NCBI GenBank assembly: GCA_019449415.1
Contig: JAGRPP010000011.1
Coordinates: 1 to 64,000, forward strand
DNA length: 64,000 nucleotides
Direction of reading: 5' to 3'
Source: Geothrix sp.
GTDB lineage: Bacteria > Acidobacteriota > Holophagae > Holophagales > Holophagaceae
Made by a program: the position numbers and the translations under genes. Below, piece by piece: positions 26,354-34,945 of the stretch; position 1 is the first letter of the stretch; each line of letters starts with the position of its first letter. The notes beneath the pieces are model-generated. The model was not told the origin of the DNA, made no database searches, and saw nothing but the letters and a program-made list of their open reading frames with translations.

Positions 26354-27607
26354 CTAGGCGTAGAATCCGCGGTATCTCATGGCCTGGGCCACGCGATCGA
26401 GGGCCAGGATGTAGGCGCCGATGCGGGGGTTGGTCTTGTACTTGTCGGTGGTGGCGAAGGTGGCCTGGAAGGCGTGGGTCATGTAGTCCACCAGGCGCTC
26501 GTTGACTTCGCGCTCCCGCCAGTAGAAGCCCTGGCGATTCTGCACCCACTCGAAGTAGCTGACGGTGACGCCGCCGACATTGGCCAGGATGTCGGGCACC
26601 ACGAGGACGCCGTGCTCCAGCAGGATGGGATCGGCCTCGGGGGTGGTGGGGCCGTTGGCGCCCTCCACGATGACCTTGGCGCGTACCTGGGCGGCGTTGG
26701 CCTCGGTGATCTGGTTCTCCGACGCGGCGGGCACGAGGATGTCCACCGGGTGGGTCAGGAGGGTCTTGGGGTCCATGGGCTCGGCGCCCCGGAACCCGGC
26801 GACGGTGCGGGCCTCGGCCACATGCTTGAGCAGGGCGTGGATGTCCAGGCCGCGGTCGTTCTTGACGGCGCCCTGGATGTCGCTGATGGCCACGACGCGG
26901 GCCCCGGCCTCATGCAGCAGCCGCGCGGCCTGGCTGCCCACATTGCCGAAGCCCTGCACGGCCACGGTGGCCCCGGCCAGGGGCTTGCCCAGGCGCTGCA
27001 TGGCCTCGCGGGCGGTGATGAGGATGCCGCGGCCCGTGGCTTCGGCGCGGCCCAGGCTGCCGCCCAGACCCAGGGGCTTGCCGGTGACGACGGCGTTCTC
27101 GGTGCGGCGGACATGCATGGAATAGGTGTCGAGGACCCAGGCCATGGTCTGGGCATCGGTGCCCATGTCCGGGGCGGGCACATCGCGATCGGGGCCGATG
27201 ATGTCCATGATCTCGGCGATGTAGCGGCGGGTGAGCCGCTCCTTCTCGCCCAGGCTCAGGCGGGTGGGGTCGCAGACGATGCCGCCCTTGCCGCCGCCGA
27301 AGGGCACATCCACCACGGCGCACTTCCAGGTCATCCAGGCCGCGAGGGCCTTGACCTCGTCGAGGGTGACATTGAGGTCGTAGCGGATGCCGCCCTTGGC
27401 AGGCCCGCGCGCCACATTGTGCTGAACGCGGTAGCCGGTGAAGACCTCCCAGTGCCCGTTGTCCATGAGCACGGGCAGGCTGACGATCATGGAGCGGCTG
27501 GGCGCCATGAACACCTTGAAGAGCGCATCGTCCAGTCCGTAGAGTTGGGAGGCGACCCGCAGACGGGCCTGCATGGCCTCAAAGGCGTTGGTCTGGTCGA
27601 TGGGCAT
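26354..27607 (-). CDS. gdhA: Glutamate dehydrogenase
   Basis: Catalyses reversible oxidative deamination of glutamate to 2-oxoglutarate, linking nitrogen and carbon flow and feeding glutamate to arginine synthesis. About 417 residues. Seen: GPAKGGIRYD and KCAVVDVPFGGGKGG with substrate-binding and catalytic lysines, PAPDMGTD (catalytic Asp) and the Rossmann motif GFGNVGSQAA. I choose ATG 27607 over ATG 27616 because AGGAG is nine bases before the former and directly abuts the latter. It follows rsfS closely and is the last gene of the rplU-obgE-nadD run. Cofactor choice is not settled by motif. Confidence 0.93.
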   Translation of the reverse strand: MPIDQTNAFEAMQARLRVASQLYGLDDALFKVFMAPSRSMIVSLPVLMDNGHWEVFTGYRVQHNVARGPAKGGIRYDLNVTLDEVKALAAWMTWKCAVVDVPFGGGKGGIVCDPTRLSLGEKERLTRRYIAEIMDIIGPDRDVPAPDMGTDAQTMAWVLDTYSMHVRRTENAVVTGKPLGLGGSLGRAEATGRGILITAREAMQRLGKPLAGATVAVQGFGNVGSQAARLLHEAGARVVAISDIQGAVKNDRGLDIHALLKHVAEARTVAGFRGAEPMDPKTLLTHPVDILVPAASENQITEANAAQVRAKVIVEGANGPTTPEADPILLEHGVLVVPDILANVGGVTVSYFEWVQNRQGFYWREREVNERLVDYMTHAFQATFATTDKYKTNPRIGAYILALDRVAQAMRYRGFYA

Positions 27608-27619
27608 GGAGGTCATCTC

Positions 27620-27997
27620 CTACGGGCGGGCATCGGAGGCGGGGGGGAGCTCGGCGGGCAGTTCCAGCTCGCGGCCGGCATTCCAGAGTTCCTCGAGGTT
27701 GTAGTGGCGGCGGGTCTCCTCGTCCATGACATGGACGACCAGGTTGCCGAAATCGAGCAGCACCCAGTTGCCGTTGGTCTCGCCTTCGCGGGAGATGGGA
27801 CGCTCTCCATCCGCCAGCTTCAGGGCGTCCTCGATGGCCTCGGCGATGGCGCGGTTCTGACGGTCGCTGCCGCCGCTCATGAAGGCGAAGGTGTCAGTGA
27901 AGCTGGCGATGTCCTTCACATCGAGGAGGCGGATGCGGAAGGCTTTCTTGGACCGGGCGGCGTCGACGACGGTCGCAAGCCGGGAATCAAGGGTCAT
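27620..27997 (-). CDS. rsfS: Ribosome silencing factor RsfS
   Basis: Binds ribosomal protein L14 and blocks joining of subunits under poor nutrition. 125 residues from ATG 27997. Family features: DVKDIASFTDTFAFMSGGSDRQNRAIA and GNWVLLDFGNLVVHVMDEETRRHYNLEELW, each typical of the RsfS/Iojap fold (quoted here only as landmarks near residues 23-48 and 78-108). The usual neighbour nadD is immediately upstream, as in many bacteria. Confidence 0.94.
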   Translation of the reverse strand: MTLDSRLATVVDAARSKKAFRIRLLDVKDIASFTDTFAFMSGGSDRQNRAIAEAIEDALKLADGERPISREGETNGNWVLLDFGNLVVHVMDEETRRHYNLEELWNAGRELELPAELPPASDARP

Positions 27998-28014
27998 GCG
28001 GGCTCCAGAGCAGG

Positions 28015-28628
28015 CTAACGATACAGGTTTTCGGTGCGGATGGCAGCCATAACTTGGGGCGGAATGCCCCCCGGATCCTGGGCAGGATCCGCCGCCAGAC
28101 AAAGGCGGAGATCCGTCGAGGCCAGGTCCAGCTCCGTGGCGGGAAGCCAGACCAGCTCCCCGGGGCGGCCAGACCAGGACGCGGCGGGATGCAGGCCCGG
28201 GACTTCAGGGACCGCGCCCGGCGCGCCGGGCCGGAGGGCCACCGCGGCGGAGGCGAGCTGGAACACCCGCTCGGGCTGCCGCCAACGGGGCAGGCCCGGC
28301 AGCTGATCGCTGCCCATGACGAGGATCCAGGCCGCGCCGGGCTCCCGAACCGCCAGGGTCTCCAGGGTGTCCACGGTGTAGCTGGTGCCGCCGCGATCCA
28401 GCTCAAGGCGCTCCACCCGGCAGCGCGGATCGAAGGCCCGGAGGGCCTCGGTCAACAGGTGCAGGCGGGCCTCGCCACCGGGACCGCCCGGATCGGGCTT
28501 GTGGGGGCTGACGAAGGTGGGCACGAAGCGCAGCTCATCCAGACCGAGATGATCCAGTGCCAGTCGGGCAAGTTTCAGGTGACCCTCATGTGGGGGATTG
28601 AATGCCCCCCCGAGCAGGCCGACGCGCA

Positions 28629-28629
<1 letters not shown>
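28015..28629 (-). CDS. nadD: Nicotinate-nucleotide adenylyltransferase
   Basis: Adenylates nicotinate mononucleotide to deamido-NAD, a step of NAD synthesis. 204 residues. GGAFNPPHEGHLKLAR is the nucleotidyltransferase (T/H)xGH motif; FVSPHKPDP and GSDQL follow as in NadD. The start is GTG 28629, overlapping the obgE stop by one base (TAGTG), so translation is coupled. Confidence 0.94.
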
Positions 28630-29729
<1,100 letters not shown>

Positions 29730-29753
29730 TCACTTCAAGAAGGGGGGTGGAAT

Positions 29754-29825
29754 GATCACAGGCCGGGCTTGGCCCGGCCTGTGATCGGGAGTCCCGGGGG
29801 TGTGCGCGTAGCGCGGAACCCCCGG
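29754..29825. repeat. Palindromic repeat family P: hairpin plus core element
   Basis: Two units. 29754-29786 is a perfect 15-bp stem (arms 29754-29768 and 29772-29786, loop TTG) with core GGCCGGGC/GCCCGGCC. 29794-29825 is the core element: outer stem CCGGGGGT/ACCCCCGG enclosing an inner GCGC-GTA-GCGC hairpin. It lies between rpmA and obgE and may tune read-through; no T-run is present. Confidence 0.85.
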
Positions 29826-29832
29826 ACAGCAT

Positions 29833-30093
29833 TCATCCTTCGATGGGATCGATGTGGATGAAGCGGCCGCTCTGGCCCTTGTCCTGGAAGCGCACCTTGC
29901 CGTCGATGAGGGCGAACAGGGTGTGGTCCTTGCCCATGCCAACATTGATGCCGGCCTTGAACTTGGTGCCGCGCTGGCGGACGAGGATGGAGCCGCCGGG
30001 GACGACTTCGCCGCCGAACTCCTTCACGCCGAGGCGCTGGGAATGGGAATCACGACCGTTGCGGCTGGAACCGACGCCTTTTTTATGAGCCAT
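29833..30093 (-). CDS. rpmA: 50S ribosomal protein L27
   Basis: 86 residues starting [16 protein letters not shown], the standard N-terminus of L27 that reaches the peptidyl-transferase centre, followed by [22 protein letters not shown]. There is no N-terminal cleavage extension of the Firmicutes type. Second gene of the rplU-rpmA-obgE order. Confidence 0.98.
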   Translation of the reverse strand: MAHKKGVGSSRNGRDSHSQRLGVKEFGGEVVPGGSILVRQRGTKFKAGINVGMGKDHTLFALIDGKVRFQDKGQSGRFIHIDPIEG

Positions 30094-30145
30094 GGAAGTA
30101 CCTCTTAAGCTTGATGTCGAATGGAATGAAAAGGCTTTGCTCTAC

Positions 30146-30170
30146 CTGTTTTCGCCTCAGGCGAAAACAG
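30146..30170. repeat. Perfect hairpin between rplU and rpmA
   Basis: CTGTTTTCGCC (30146-30156) pairs perfectly with GGCGAAAACAG (30160-30170), loop TCA. It lies six bases downstream of the rplU stop. Without a T-run it may be an mRNA-processing or attenuation element separating L21 and L27 expression. Confidence 0.7.
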
Positions 30171-30175
30171 CCGGA

Positions 30176-30487
30176 CTAGGCCTTAATGCTCTTGATCCGA
30201 ACTTCCGTGTAGCCCTGGCGGTGGCCCTGGGTGCGCTGGTAGGTGGTGGTCTTCTTCTTCTTGAAGATGATCACCTTCTTGGCGCGGTCATGGGTGATGA
30301 CCTCGGCCTCGACCTTGGCGCCGGCCACGGTGGGCTTGCCCACCTTCAGGTCGCCGTCGTTGTCGATGAGGAGGACTTCCTCAAAGGTCACGGCCTGCTT
30401 GGGATCCTTCTCGAGCAGCTCCACGCGGAGGATATCGCCCTCGGCGACGCGGTACTGCTTCCCGCCGGTCTTGATGATTGCGAACAT
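30176..30487 (-). CDS. rplU: 50S ribosomal protein L21
   Basis: 103 residues from ATG 30487 (MFAIIKTGGKQYRV), the standard start; a longer open frame upstream is ignored. FKKKKTTTYQRTQGHRQGYT is the conserved rRNA-binding C-terminal region. First gene of the rplU-rpmA-obgE-nadD-rsfS-gdhA run. Confidence 0.98.
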   Translation of the reverse strand: MFAIIKTGGKQYRVAEGDILRVELLEKDPKQAVTFEEVLLIDNDGDLKVGKPTVAGAKVEAEVITHDRAKKVIIFKKKKTTTYQRTQGHRQGYTEVRIKSIKA

Positions 30488-30694
30488 GAAAACCTCTTCA
30501 GTTGGGGCGTGTGGGCGGCAGTCCATCGGACGCGCTTGGGAGCCCACGGCCAGGGCAAGGCCCATCAGTATGCGGGGAAAGCCCTGTCACCTCAAGGGAA
30601 ATTCCTGAAGCCAGGGGCGGTTGGACTGCGGTCAGGGGACATTGGGTTCCAGGGATCGGCCCGGGGATGGGATGATCGGGATCCGGAGATTCCC

Positions 30695-32164
30695 ATGGGC
30701 CGCGATTTCCAGACCTTCCTTAAGCAGCTCGAGGCCGCCGGCGACCTGAGCCGCGTGGCTGCCGAAGTCGATCCATTCCTGGAGATGGGGGCCATTGCCG
30801 ACCGGATCTCCAAGGAGCCCGGGGGAGGCAGGGCCCTGATCTTCGACCGGCCCAAGGGCAAGGCCATGCCCGTGGCCATGAATGCCTTCGGCAGCCTGAA
30901 GCGCATGGAGATGGCCCTGGGTGTGGACCAGGAGCCCCGCGGCCTGGACGCCATCGCCGACCGCATCGAGAAGCTGGTGCAGGAGGCCATGCCCAAGCCC
31001 GGCACGGGCTTCTTCGAGAAGCTGGCCAAGCTGCCGGTGCTGGCCGAAGTCTCCAACTGGATGCCCAAGACCGTGCGCAAGGGCCTCTGCCAGGAGATCG
31101 TGCTGAAGGGCGACCAGGTGAAGCTCACGGACCTGCCCGTGCTCACCACCTGGCCCGAGGACGGCGGTCCCTTCATCACGCTCGGCATGAGCCACACCCG
31201 CAACAAGCAGACCGGGCACCGCAACACCGGACTCTACCGGCTGCAGGTCTACGACGACCGGACCCTGGGCTTCCACACCCAGCTGCACCACGATGGTGCC
31301 CGCAACCGCCACGGCTATGGCAAGGACGAGCGCATGCCCGTGGCGGTGAGCTTCGGCGGCGACCCGGCCCTCACCTACGCCGCCACGGCCCCCCTGCCGC
31401 CCTTCCTCAGCGAAGTGATGTTCGCGGGCTTTCTGCGGGGGGAGGGCATCGAGATGGTGTCCTGCGTGACCAACGATCTGGAAGTGCCCGCCGATTCGGA
31501 GCTCGTCATCGAGGGTTTCGTGAACCCTGGCGAGCTGCGCCGGGAGGGCCCCTTCGGCGACCACACGGGCTACTACTCCCTGGCCGACGACTATCCCGTG
31601 CTCCATGTCGAAGCCATCACGATGCGGAAGAACCCCGTGTTCCCCGCCACCATCGTGGGCCGCCCGCCCCAGGAGGACGCCTACCTGGGTCTGGCCACGG
31701 AGCGGATCTTCCTGCCCCTGCTCCGCATGGTGCTGCCCGAGATCCAGGACATGCACCTGCCCGCCGCCGGCGCCTTCCACAACCTGGTGATCCTCTCCAT
31801 CAAGAAGGAATACCCCGGTCACGCCCAGAAGGTGATGAACGCCATCTGGGGCACGGGCCAGATCATGTTCACCAAGGGCATCGTGGTGGTGGACGAGGAC
31901 ATCGATCCCCACGACCTGAACGAGGTGCTTTTCCGCCTCACCAGCAATGTGGATCCCAAGCGCGACATGCTCTTCACGGAGGGCCCGCTGGATGTCCTGG
32001 ATCACTCCGCCGACCGCTTCGCCTTCGGCTCCAAGGTGGGCATCGACGCCACCCGCAAGAACCGCCCCTGGGACGGCTTCACCCGCGAATGGCCGCGGGA
32101 CCTGGTGTTCCCCGACGAGATCCTGGACCGCCTCGGCAAGCGCTGGAAGGAATACGGGCTCTGA
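30695..32164 (+). CDS. UbiD-family (prenylated-FMN) decarboxylase
   Basis: Reversible non-oxidative decarboxylase of the UbiD family, which uses prenylated FMN made by a UbiX partner. 489 residues from ATG 30695, seven bases after GGAG. Seen: NTGLYRLQVYD (active-site Arg region), HHDGARNRH, and REGPFGDHTGYYS with the catalytic Glu/Asp pair. These are the E-R-E/D network landmarks of the family. Substrate could be a polyprenyl-hydroxybenzoate (quinone synthesis) or another aromatic acid; nothing nearby decides. No ubiX gene is in the window. It is followed by a cluster of palindromic repeats. Confidence 0.9.
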   Translation: MGRDFQTFLKQLEAAGDLSRVAAEVDPFLEMGAIADRISKEPGGGRALIFDRPKGKAMPVAMNAFGSLKRMEMALGVDQEPRGLDAIADRIEKLVQEAMPKPGTGFFEKLAKLPVLAEVSNWMPKTVRKGLCQEIVLKGDQVKLTDLPVLTTWPEDGGPFITLGMSHTRNKQTGHRNTGLYRLQVYDDRTLGFHTQLHHDGARNRHGYGKDERMPVAVSFGGDPALTYAATAPLPPFLSEVMFAGFLRGEGIEMVSCVTNDLEVPADSELVIEGFVNPGELRREGPFGDHTGYYSLADDYPVLHVEAITMRKNPVFPATIVGRPPQEDAYLGLATERIFLPLLRMVLPEIQDMHLPAAGAFHNLVILSIKKEYPGHAQKVMNAIWGTGQIMFTKGIVVVDEDIDPHDLNEVLFRLTSNVDPKRDMLFTEGPLDVLDHSADRFAFGSKVGIDATRKNRPWDGFTREWPRDLVFPDEILDRLGKRWKEYGL

Positions 32165-32176
32165 CCCGCGTCAGGT

Positions 32177-32316
32177 CCGGGGGTGTGCGCGCAGCGCGCC
32201 CATAGATCCCCGCCACGCATGCGTGGCGGGGGAACCCCCGGAGAGCAAAGCGATGCCCGGCTATGCCGGGCATCGCGCGGGGGTCTGGGGGTGTGCGCGC
32301 AGCGCGGAACCCCCGG
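32177..32316. repeat. Composite palindromic repeat cluster (family P), one copy nested
   Basis: Three units between convergent genes. (1) 32177-32241: a core element (outer stem CCGGGGGT/ACCCCCGG, inner GCGC-GCA-GCGC) whose right part is interrupted by CCCATAGAT plus a perfect 24-bp palindrome at 32208-32231 (half CCCCGCCACGCA). (2) 32250-32276: perfect 12-bp stem GCGATGCCCGGC with loop TAT. (3) 32285-32316: an uninterrupted core element ending six bases from the next stop codon. GAGAGCA follows both core copies. Confidence 0.88.
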
Positions 32317-32322
32317 AGAGCA

Positions 32323-32856
32323 TTAAAACCGGACGGTCACACCCGCCTGCAGGGCGTTGGCCTGGAAGCCCTTGGTGATGCGGGAATGCAGGAAGCGGGC
32401 TTCGGTGCCCACGGTGGCATTCCACTGGTAGCCTACGCCGGCGGCCAACCCGAACTTGGTGGTGTCGCTGGTCTCCTTGAGGGCGCCGAGCTTGGATTCA
32501 AAGGACCAGCGCACGGCCGCGAGACCTCCCGTGAGGTAGAGCCCCTCCGGTTTGCCGGCGACGAAGTAGAGGTAGTCGCCGCCCAGGCTGAGGTTGGAGG
32601 CGGTCTGCTTCACGGAGCCGAAGGTGGCCTCGGGGTAGATGCTGTAGTCCAGCCGAGGCCGCACCATGTGGCCATCGCCCAGGTCGAAGGTGCCGTGGAC
32701 GCCGATGCCCGGGCCCGGCTTGTTGTCGACGAAGTCCTTCAGGTCGCCCAGGGGGAGGTTCACCAGGCCCTGCACGCCGTAGCGCGGGGCCTCGGCCCCG
32801 AGGGACAGGGCGGCAGCGGCCAGCGTGGCCAGGGTCAGACGGGGCAGGGTCAGCAT
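32323..32856 (-). CDS. Small outer-membrane beta-barrel-like protein
   Basis: 177-residue exported protein from ATG 32856 with GGGAGGAA just upstream. Signal peptide LTLATLAAAALSLGAEA. The remainder alternates hydrophobic and polar residues in about eight short strands, rich in Gly/Tyr/Phe, and ends in VTVRF; a C-terminal Phe after alternating residues is the usual barrel-assembly signal. It resembles the OmpA-like/OmpW-like small barrels without an identifiable family. It stands alone, with the repeat cluster directly after its stop. Confidence 0.75.
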   Translation of the reverse strand: MLTLPRLTLATLAAAALSLGAEAPRYGVQGLVNLPLGDLKDFVDNKPGPGIGVHGTFDLGDGHMVRPRLDYSIYPEATFGSVKQTASNLSLGGDYLYFVAGKPEGLYLTGGLAAVRWSFESKLGALKETSDTTKFGLAAGVGYQWNATVGTEARFLHSRITKGFQANALQAGVTVRF

Positions 32857-33020
32857 GGTTCCTCCCGGGGGCCGGTCGACCTGGGGGGTCGGCCATGGTA
32901 CGGGACCATGTTCGCATGACCGCGACCTGGCCGCATCCTGCGCCGGATCCAAAAGAAGAGATAGAATTAAAGGACCAGCTTAGGTTAGATCGTTCGTGGT
33001 AGCGCTATTCTTTCTATGAA

Positions 33021-33044
33021 AAAGGCGCCCGGGTGGGCGCCTTT
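33021..33044 (-). terminator. Terminator after rplS
   Basis: AAAGGCGCCC/GGGCGCCTTT, 10-bp stem with loop GGGT, followed on the minus strand by a T-run (complement of GAAAAA at 33018-33023). It lies 20 bases past the L19 stop. Confidence 0.88.
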
Positions 33045-33063
33045 CCAAAGGGAAGGATTCGAC

Positions 33064-33423
33064 CTACTGGGCGCTGTCCGCGCGGCGCTCCTTGAGGCGG
33101 CCGGCCTTGCCGAGCTTCTCGCGCAGGAAGTAGAGCTTGGCGCGGCGGACCTTGCCGTGGCGCACGACTTCCAGCTTGTCGATGGTGGGGCTGTTCAGGG
33201 GGAAGATTCGCTCCACGCCCACACCGCTCGCGACCTTGCGGACGGTGAAGGAGGTGCGCATGCCGCCGCCCTTGATGCCGATGACGATGCCCTGGAAGAG
33301 CTGGATGCGCTCCTTCTCGCCTTCCTTCACCTTGACATGCACCTTGACGGTGTCGCCGGGGGCGATGCGGGGAAGGTCGCTGCGAAGCAGGCTGGCTTCG
33401 AGTTGATCGATGATGTGGCTCAT
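33064..33423 (-). CDS. rplS: 50S ribosomal protein L19
   Basis: 119 residues, with the family landmarks PGDTVKVHVKVKEG, RIQLFQGIVIG and FPLNSPTIDKLEVVRHGKVRRAKL. It follows trmD after 109 bases, the usual trmD-rplS order, but rpsP and rimM that normally precede trmD are absent here; exoD and rlmN stand in their place. Confidence 0.98.
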   Translation of the reverse strand: MSHIIDQLEASLLRSDLPRIAPGDTVKVHVKVKEGEKERIQLFQGIVIGIKGGGMRTSFTVRKVASGVGVERIFPLNSPTIDKLEVVRHGKVRRAKLYFLREKLGKAGRLKERRADSAQ

Positions 33424-33532
33424 GTGGGCTCCTGGGCCAGCGGTCCCAAGCCTACGATCAGGCGGACATGGCTCGAAAGTCCCCGGATGGGGAGTCAGTC
33501 AGTGTATCCGATGGGCCGGAAAAGGGAAGGGG

Positions 33533-34324
33533 TCATTCAGGGCGATAGCCCTTCCAGCCCTTCGGTTTGGGCCGCTCCCAGTCCCCCGGATGCTCCACCT
33601 GCCAGGCGCACCACTGGGCGGGGCGGTCCAGGTCCCGCAGGCGGTCCCTCAGATAAAGGGCCCACAGGTCGGGCCGCAGGCGCTTCGTCCGGGCCATGGC
33701 CTCCCGCAGGCGCCAGAGCCGGATGGCCCCGTGGTCGCCCCCCTGGAGGACGGCCGGCACCTCCGCCCCTTCAAAGGTGGCCGGGCGGGTGAAGTGAGGA
33801 TGGTCGAGCAGGCCGGTGGCAAAGCTGTCCTCCTCGGCGGAGGCTCCGTTCCCCAGCACGCCCGGCAGCCAGCGGCAGACGGCATCGATGAGGAAGAGGG
33901 CCGGGAGCTCGCCGCCGCTGAGGACGGCCTCGCCGATGCTGAGCTCCTCGTCCACGAGGGCCTCCACCGCCCGCTGGTCCAGGCCCTCGTACCGGGTGCA
34001 GACCAGGATCAGCTGGTCGAGCCGGGCCAGCTCCAGCACCTTGGCATGGGTGAGGGGCGGGGCCGCGGGGCTGAAGTGGATGATGCGCCCCGCGCCCTCC
34101 CGGGGCACGGAGGCCAGGGTGTCCCGCAGCACCTCCGGCCGCAGCACCATGCCCGGGCCGCCGCCGAAGGGCGCGTCGTCCACATGGCCAAAGGCATTGC
34201 CGGCGAAGGGCCGGTAGCTGTGGGTGTGCAGCCCATGTCCCAGCTCCCGGAAGGCCCGGCCGGTGATGCCGAGGCGGGCGGCCTCGAAGAACTCGGGGAA
34301 GAGGGTGAGGGCATCGATGCGCAT
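33533..34324 (-). CDS. trmD: tRNA (guanine37-N1)-methyltransferase
   Basis: Methylates G37 of tRNAs reading CNN-type codons with S-adenosylmethionine, preventing frameshifts. 263 residues. Trefoil-knot SPOUT features: FGGGPGMVLRPEV, LVCTRYEGLDQR, and ELSIGEAVLSGGELPAL. Start ATG 34324 overlaps the exoD stop by one base (TGATG); the preceding GTG is a less likely start. Confidence 0.96.
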   Translation of the reverse strand: MRIDALTLFPEFFEAARLGITGRAFRELGHGLHTHSYRPFAGNAFGHVDDAPFGGGPGMVLRPEVLRDTLASVPREGAGRIIHFSPAAPPLTHAKVLELARLDQLILVCTRYEGLDQRAVEALVDEELSIGEAVLSGGELPALFLIDAVCRWLPGVLGNGASAEEDSFATGLLDHPHFTRPATFEGAEVPAVLQGGDHGAIRLWRLREAMARTKRLRPDLWALYLRDRLRDLDRPAQWCAWQVEHPGDWERPKPKGWKGYRPE

Positions 34325-34926
34325 CACTGCACCAGGGCGTGGAAGGCCTTCAGGAAGCCCCGGGCGATGAGGCCGAAGCTGGAGGCGAAGTAGACCGTGT
34401 TGCCGAGGGAGGCCGCCGCGCCGATCCAGGCCCAGGTGGGCCGTTCCTCCAGGAGAGCGGCGCCCAGGAGGCAGAGGATGGCCGCGGGGAGCTGGTTCCC
34501 GAAGGGCAGGGGCACGGGGATGGCCAGCAGGAAGCCGGTCCAGGTGATGCAGGCGCCCACCCAGCGGTGGTTGAGGGGGCGCCGCTCGGCGCCGCGCCAG
34601 CGGAAGCGGTCCAGCTGCGCCTCGAGCTTGGCGAGGGCGTTCTTGATGCGGCCCTTGTGGATGGCCTGGTCCTGCACCCGGCGGGGCACCCAGGGATGGG
34701 CGGTCCCCCAGGCCAGCTGGGAGCCCAGGGCGATGAGGCCGATGCCGCCCACCGGGGCCAGCCCGATGTTCAGGCCCGGGACCAGGCTCGGCAGGGAGAG
34801 CAGCAGCGTCAGGAGGCCGTAGGTCTGCTCGCCCGCGGCATCCAGCAGTTCGCCCAGCGTGATCTCACCCTCCGCGTCGAGCAGGGCGTGGAGGGTTTCG
34901 AAGAAGGGTTTCGGCGCGGGCTGCAC
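34324..34926 (-). CDS. ExoD-family membrane protein
   Basis: 200-residue membrane protein of the ExoD family, named for an exopolysaccharide phenotype in rhizobia; its biochemical role is unknown. Features: LTLLLSLPSLVPGLNIGLAP near residue 45, a second hydrophobic block WVGACITWTGFLLAIPVPLPFGNQLPAAILCLLGAALL, and a last segment near 165-190. Start is GTG 34926. It is part of the tight rlmN-exoD-trmD chain, overlapping trmD by one base. Confidence 0.82.
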   Translation of the reverse strand: MQPAPKPFFETLHALLDAEGEITLGELLDAAGEQTYGLLTLLLSLPSLVPGLNIGLAPVGGIGLIALGSQLAWGTAHPWVPRRVQDQAIHKGRIKNALAKLEAQLDRFRWRGAERRPLNHRWVGACITWTGFLLAIPVPLPFGNQLPAAILCLLGAALLEERPTWAWIGAAASLGNTVYFASSFGLIARGFLKAFHALVQ

Positions 34927-34945
34927 CCGTCCAGCATGACCGAAG

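Noticed and set aside
32940-33015. Possible tRNA or small RNA in the AT-rich gap before the rplS terminator
   Set aside because: No cloverleaf could be drawn and no conserved TTC-type arm is present.
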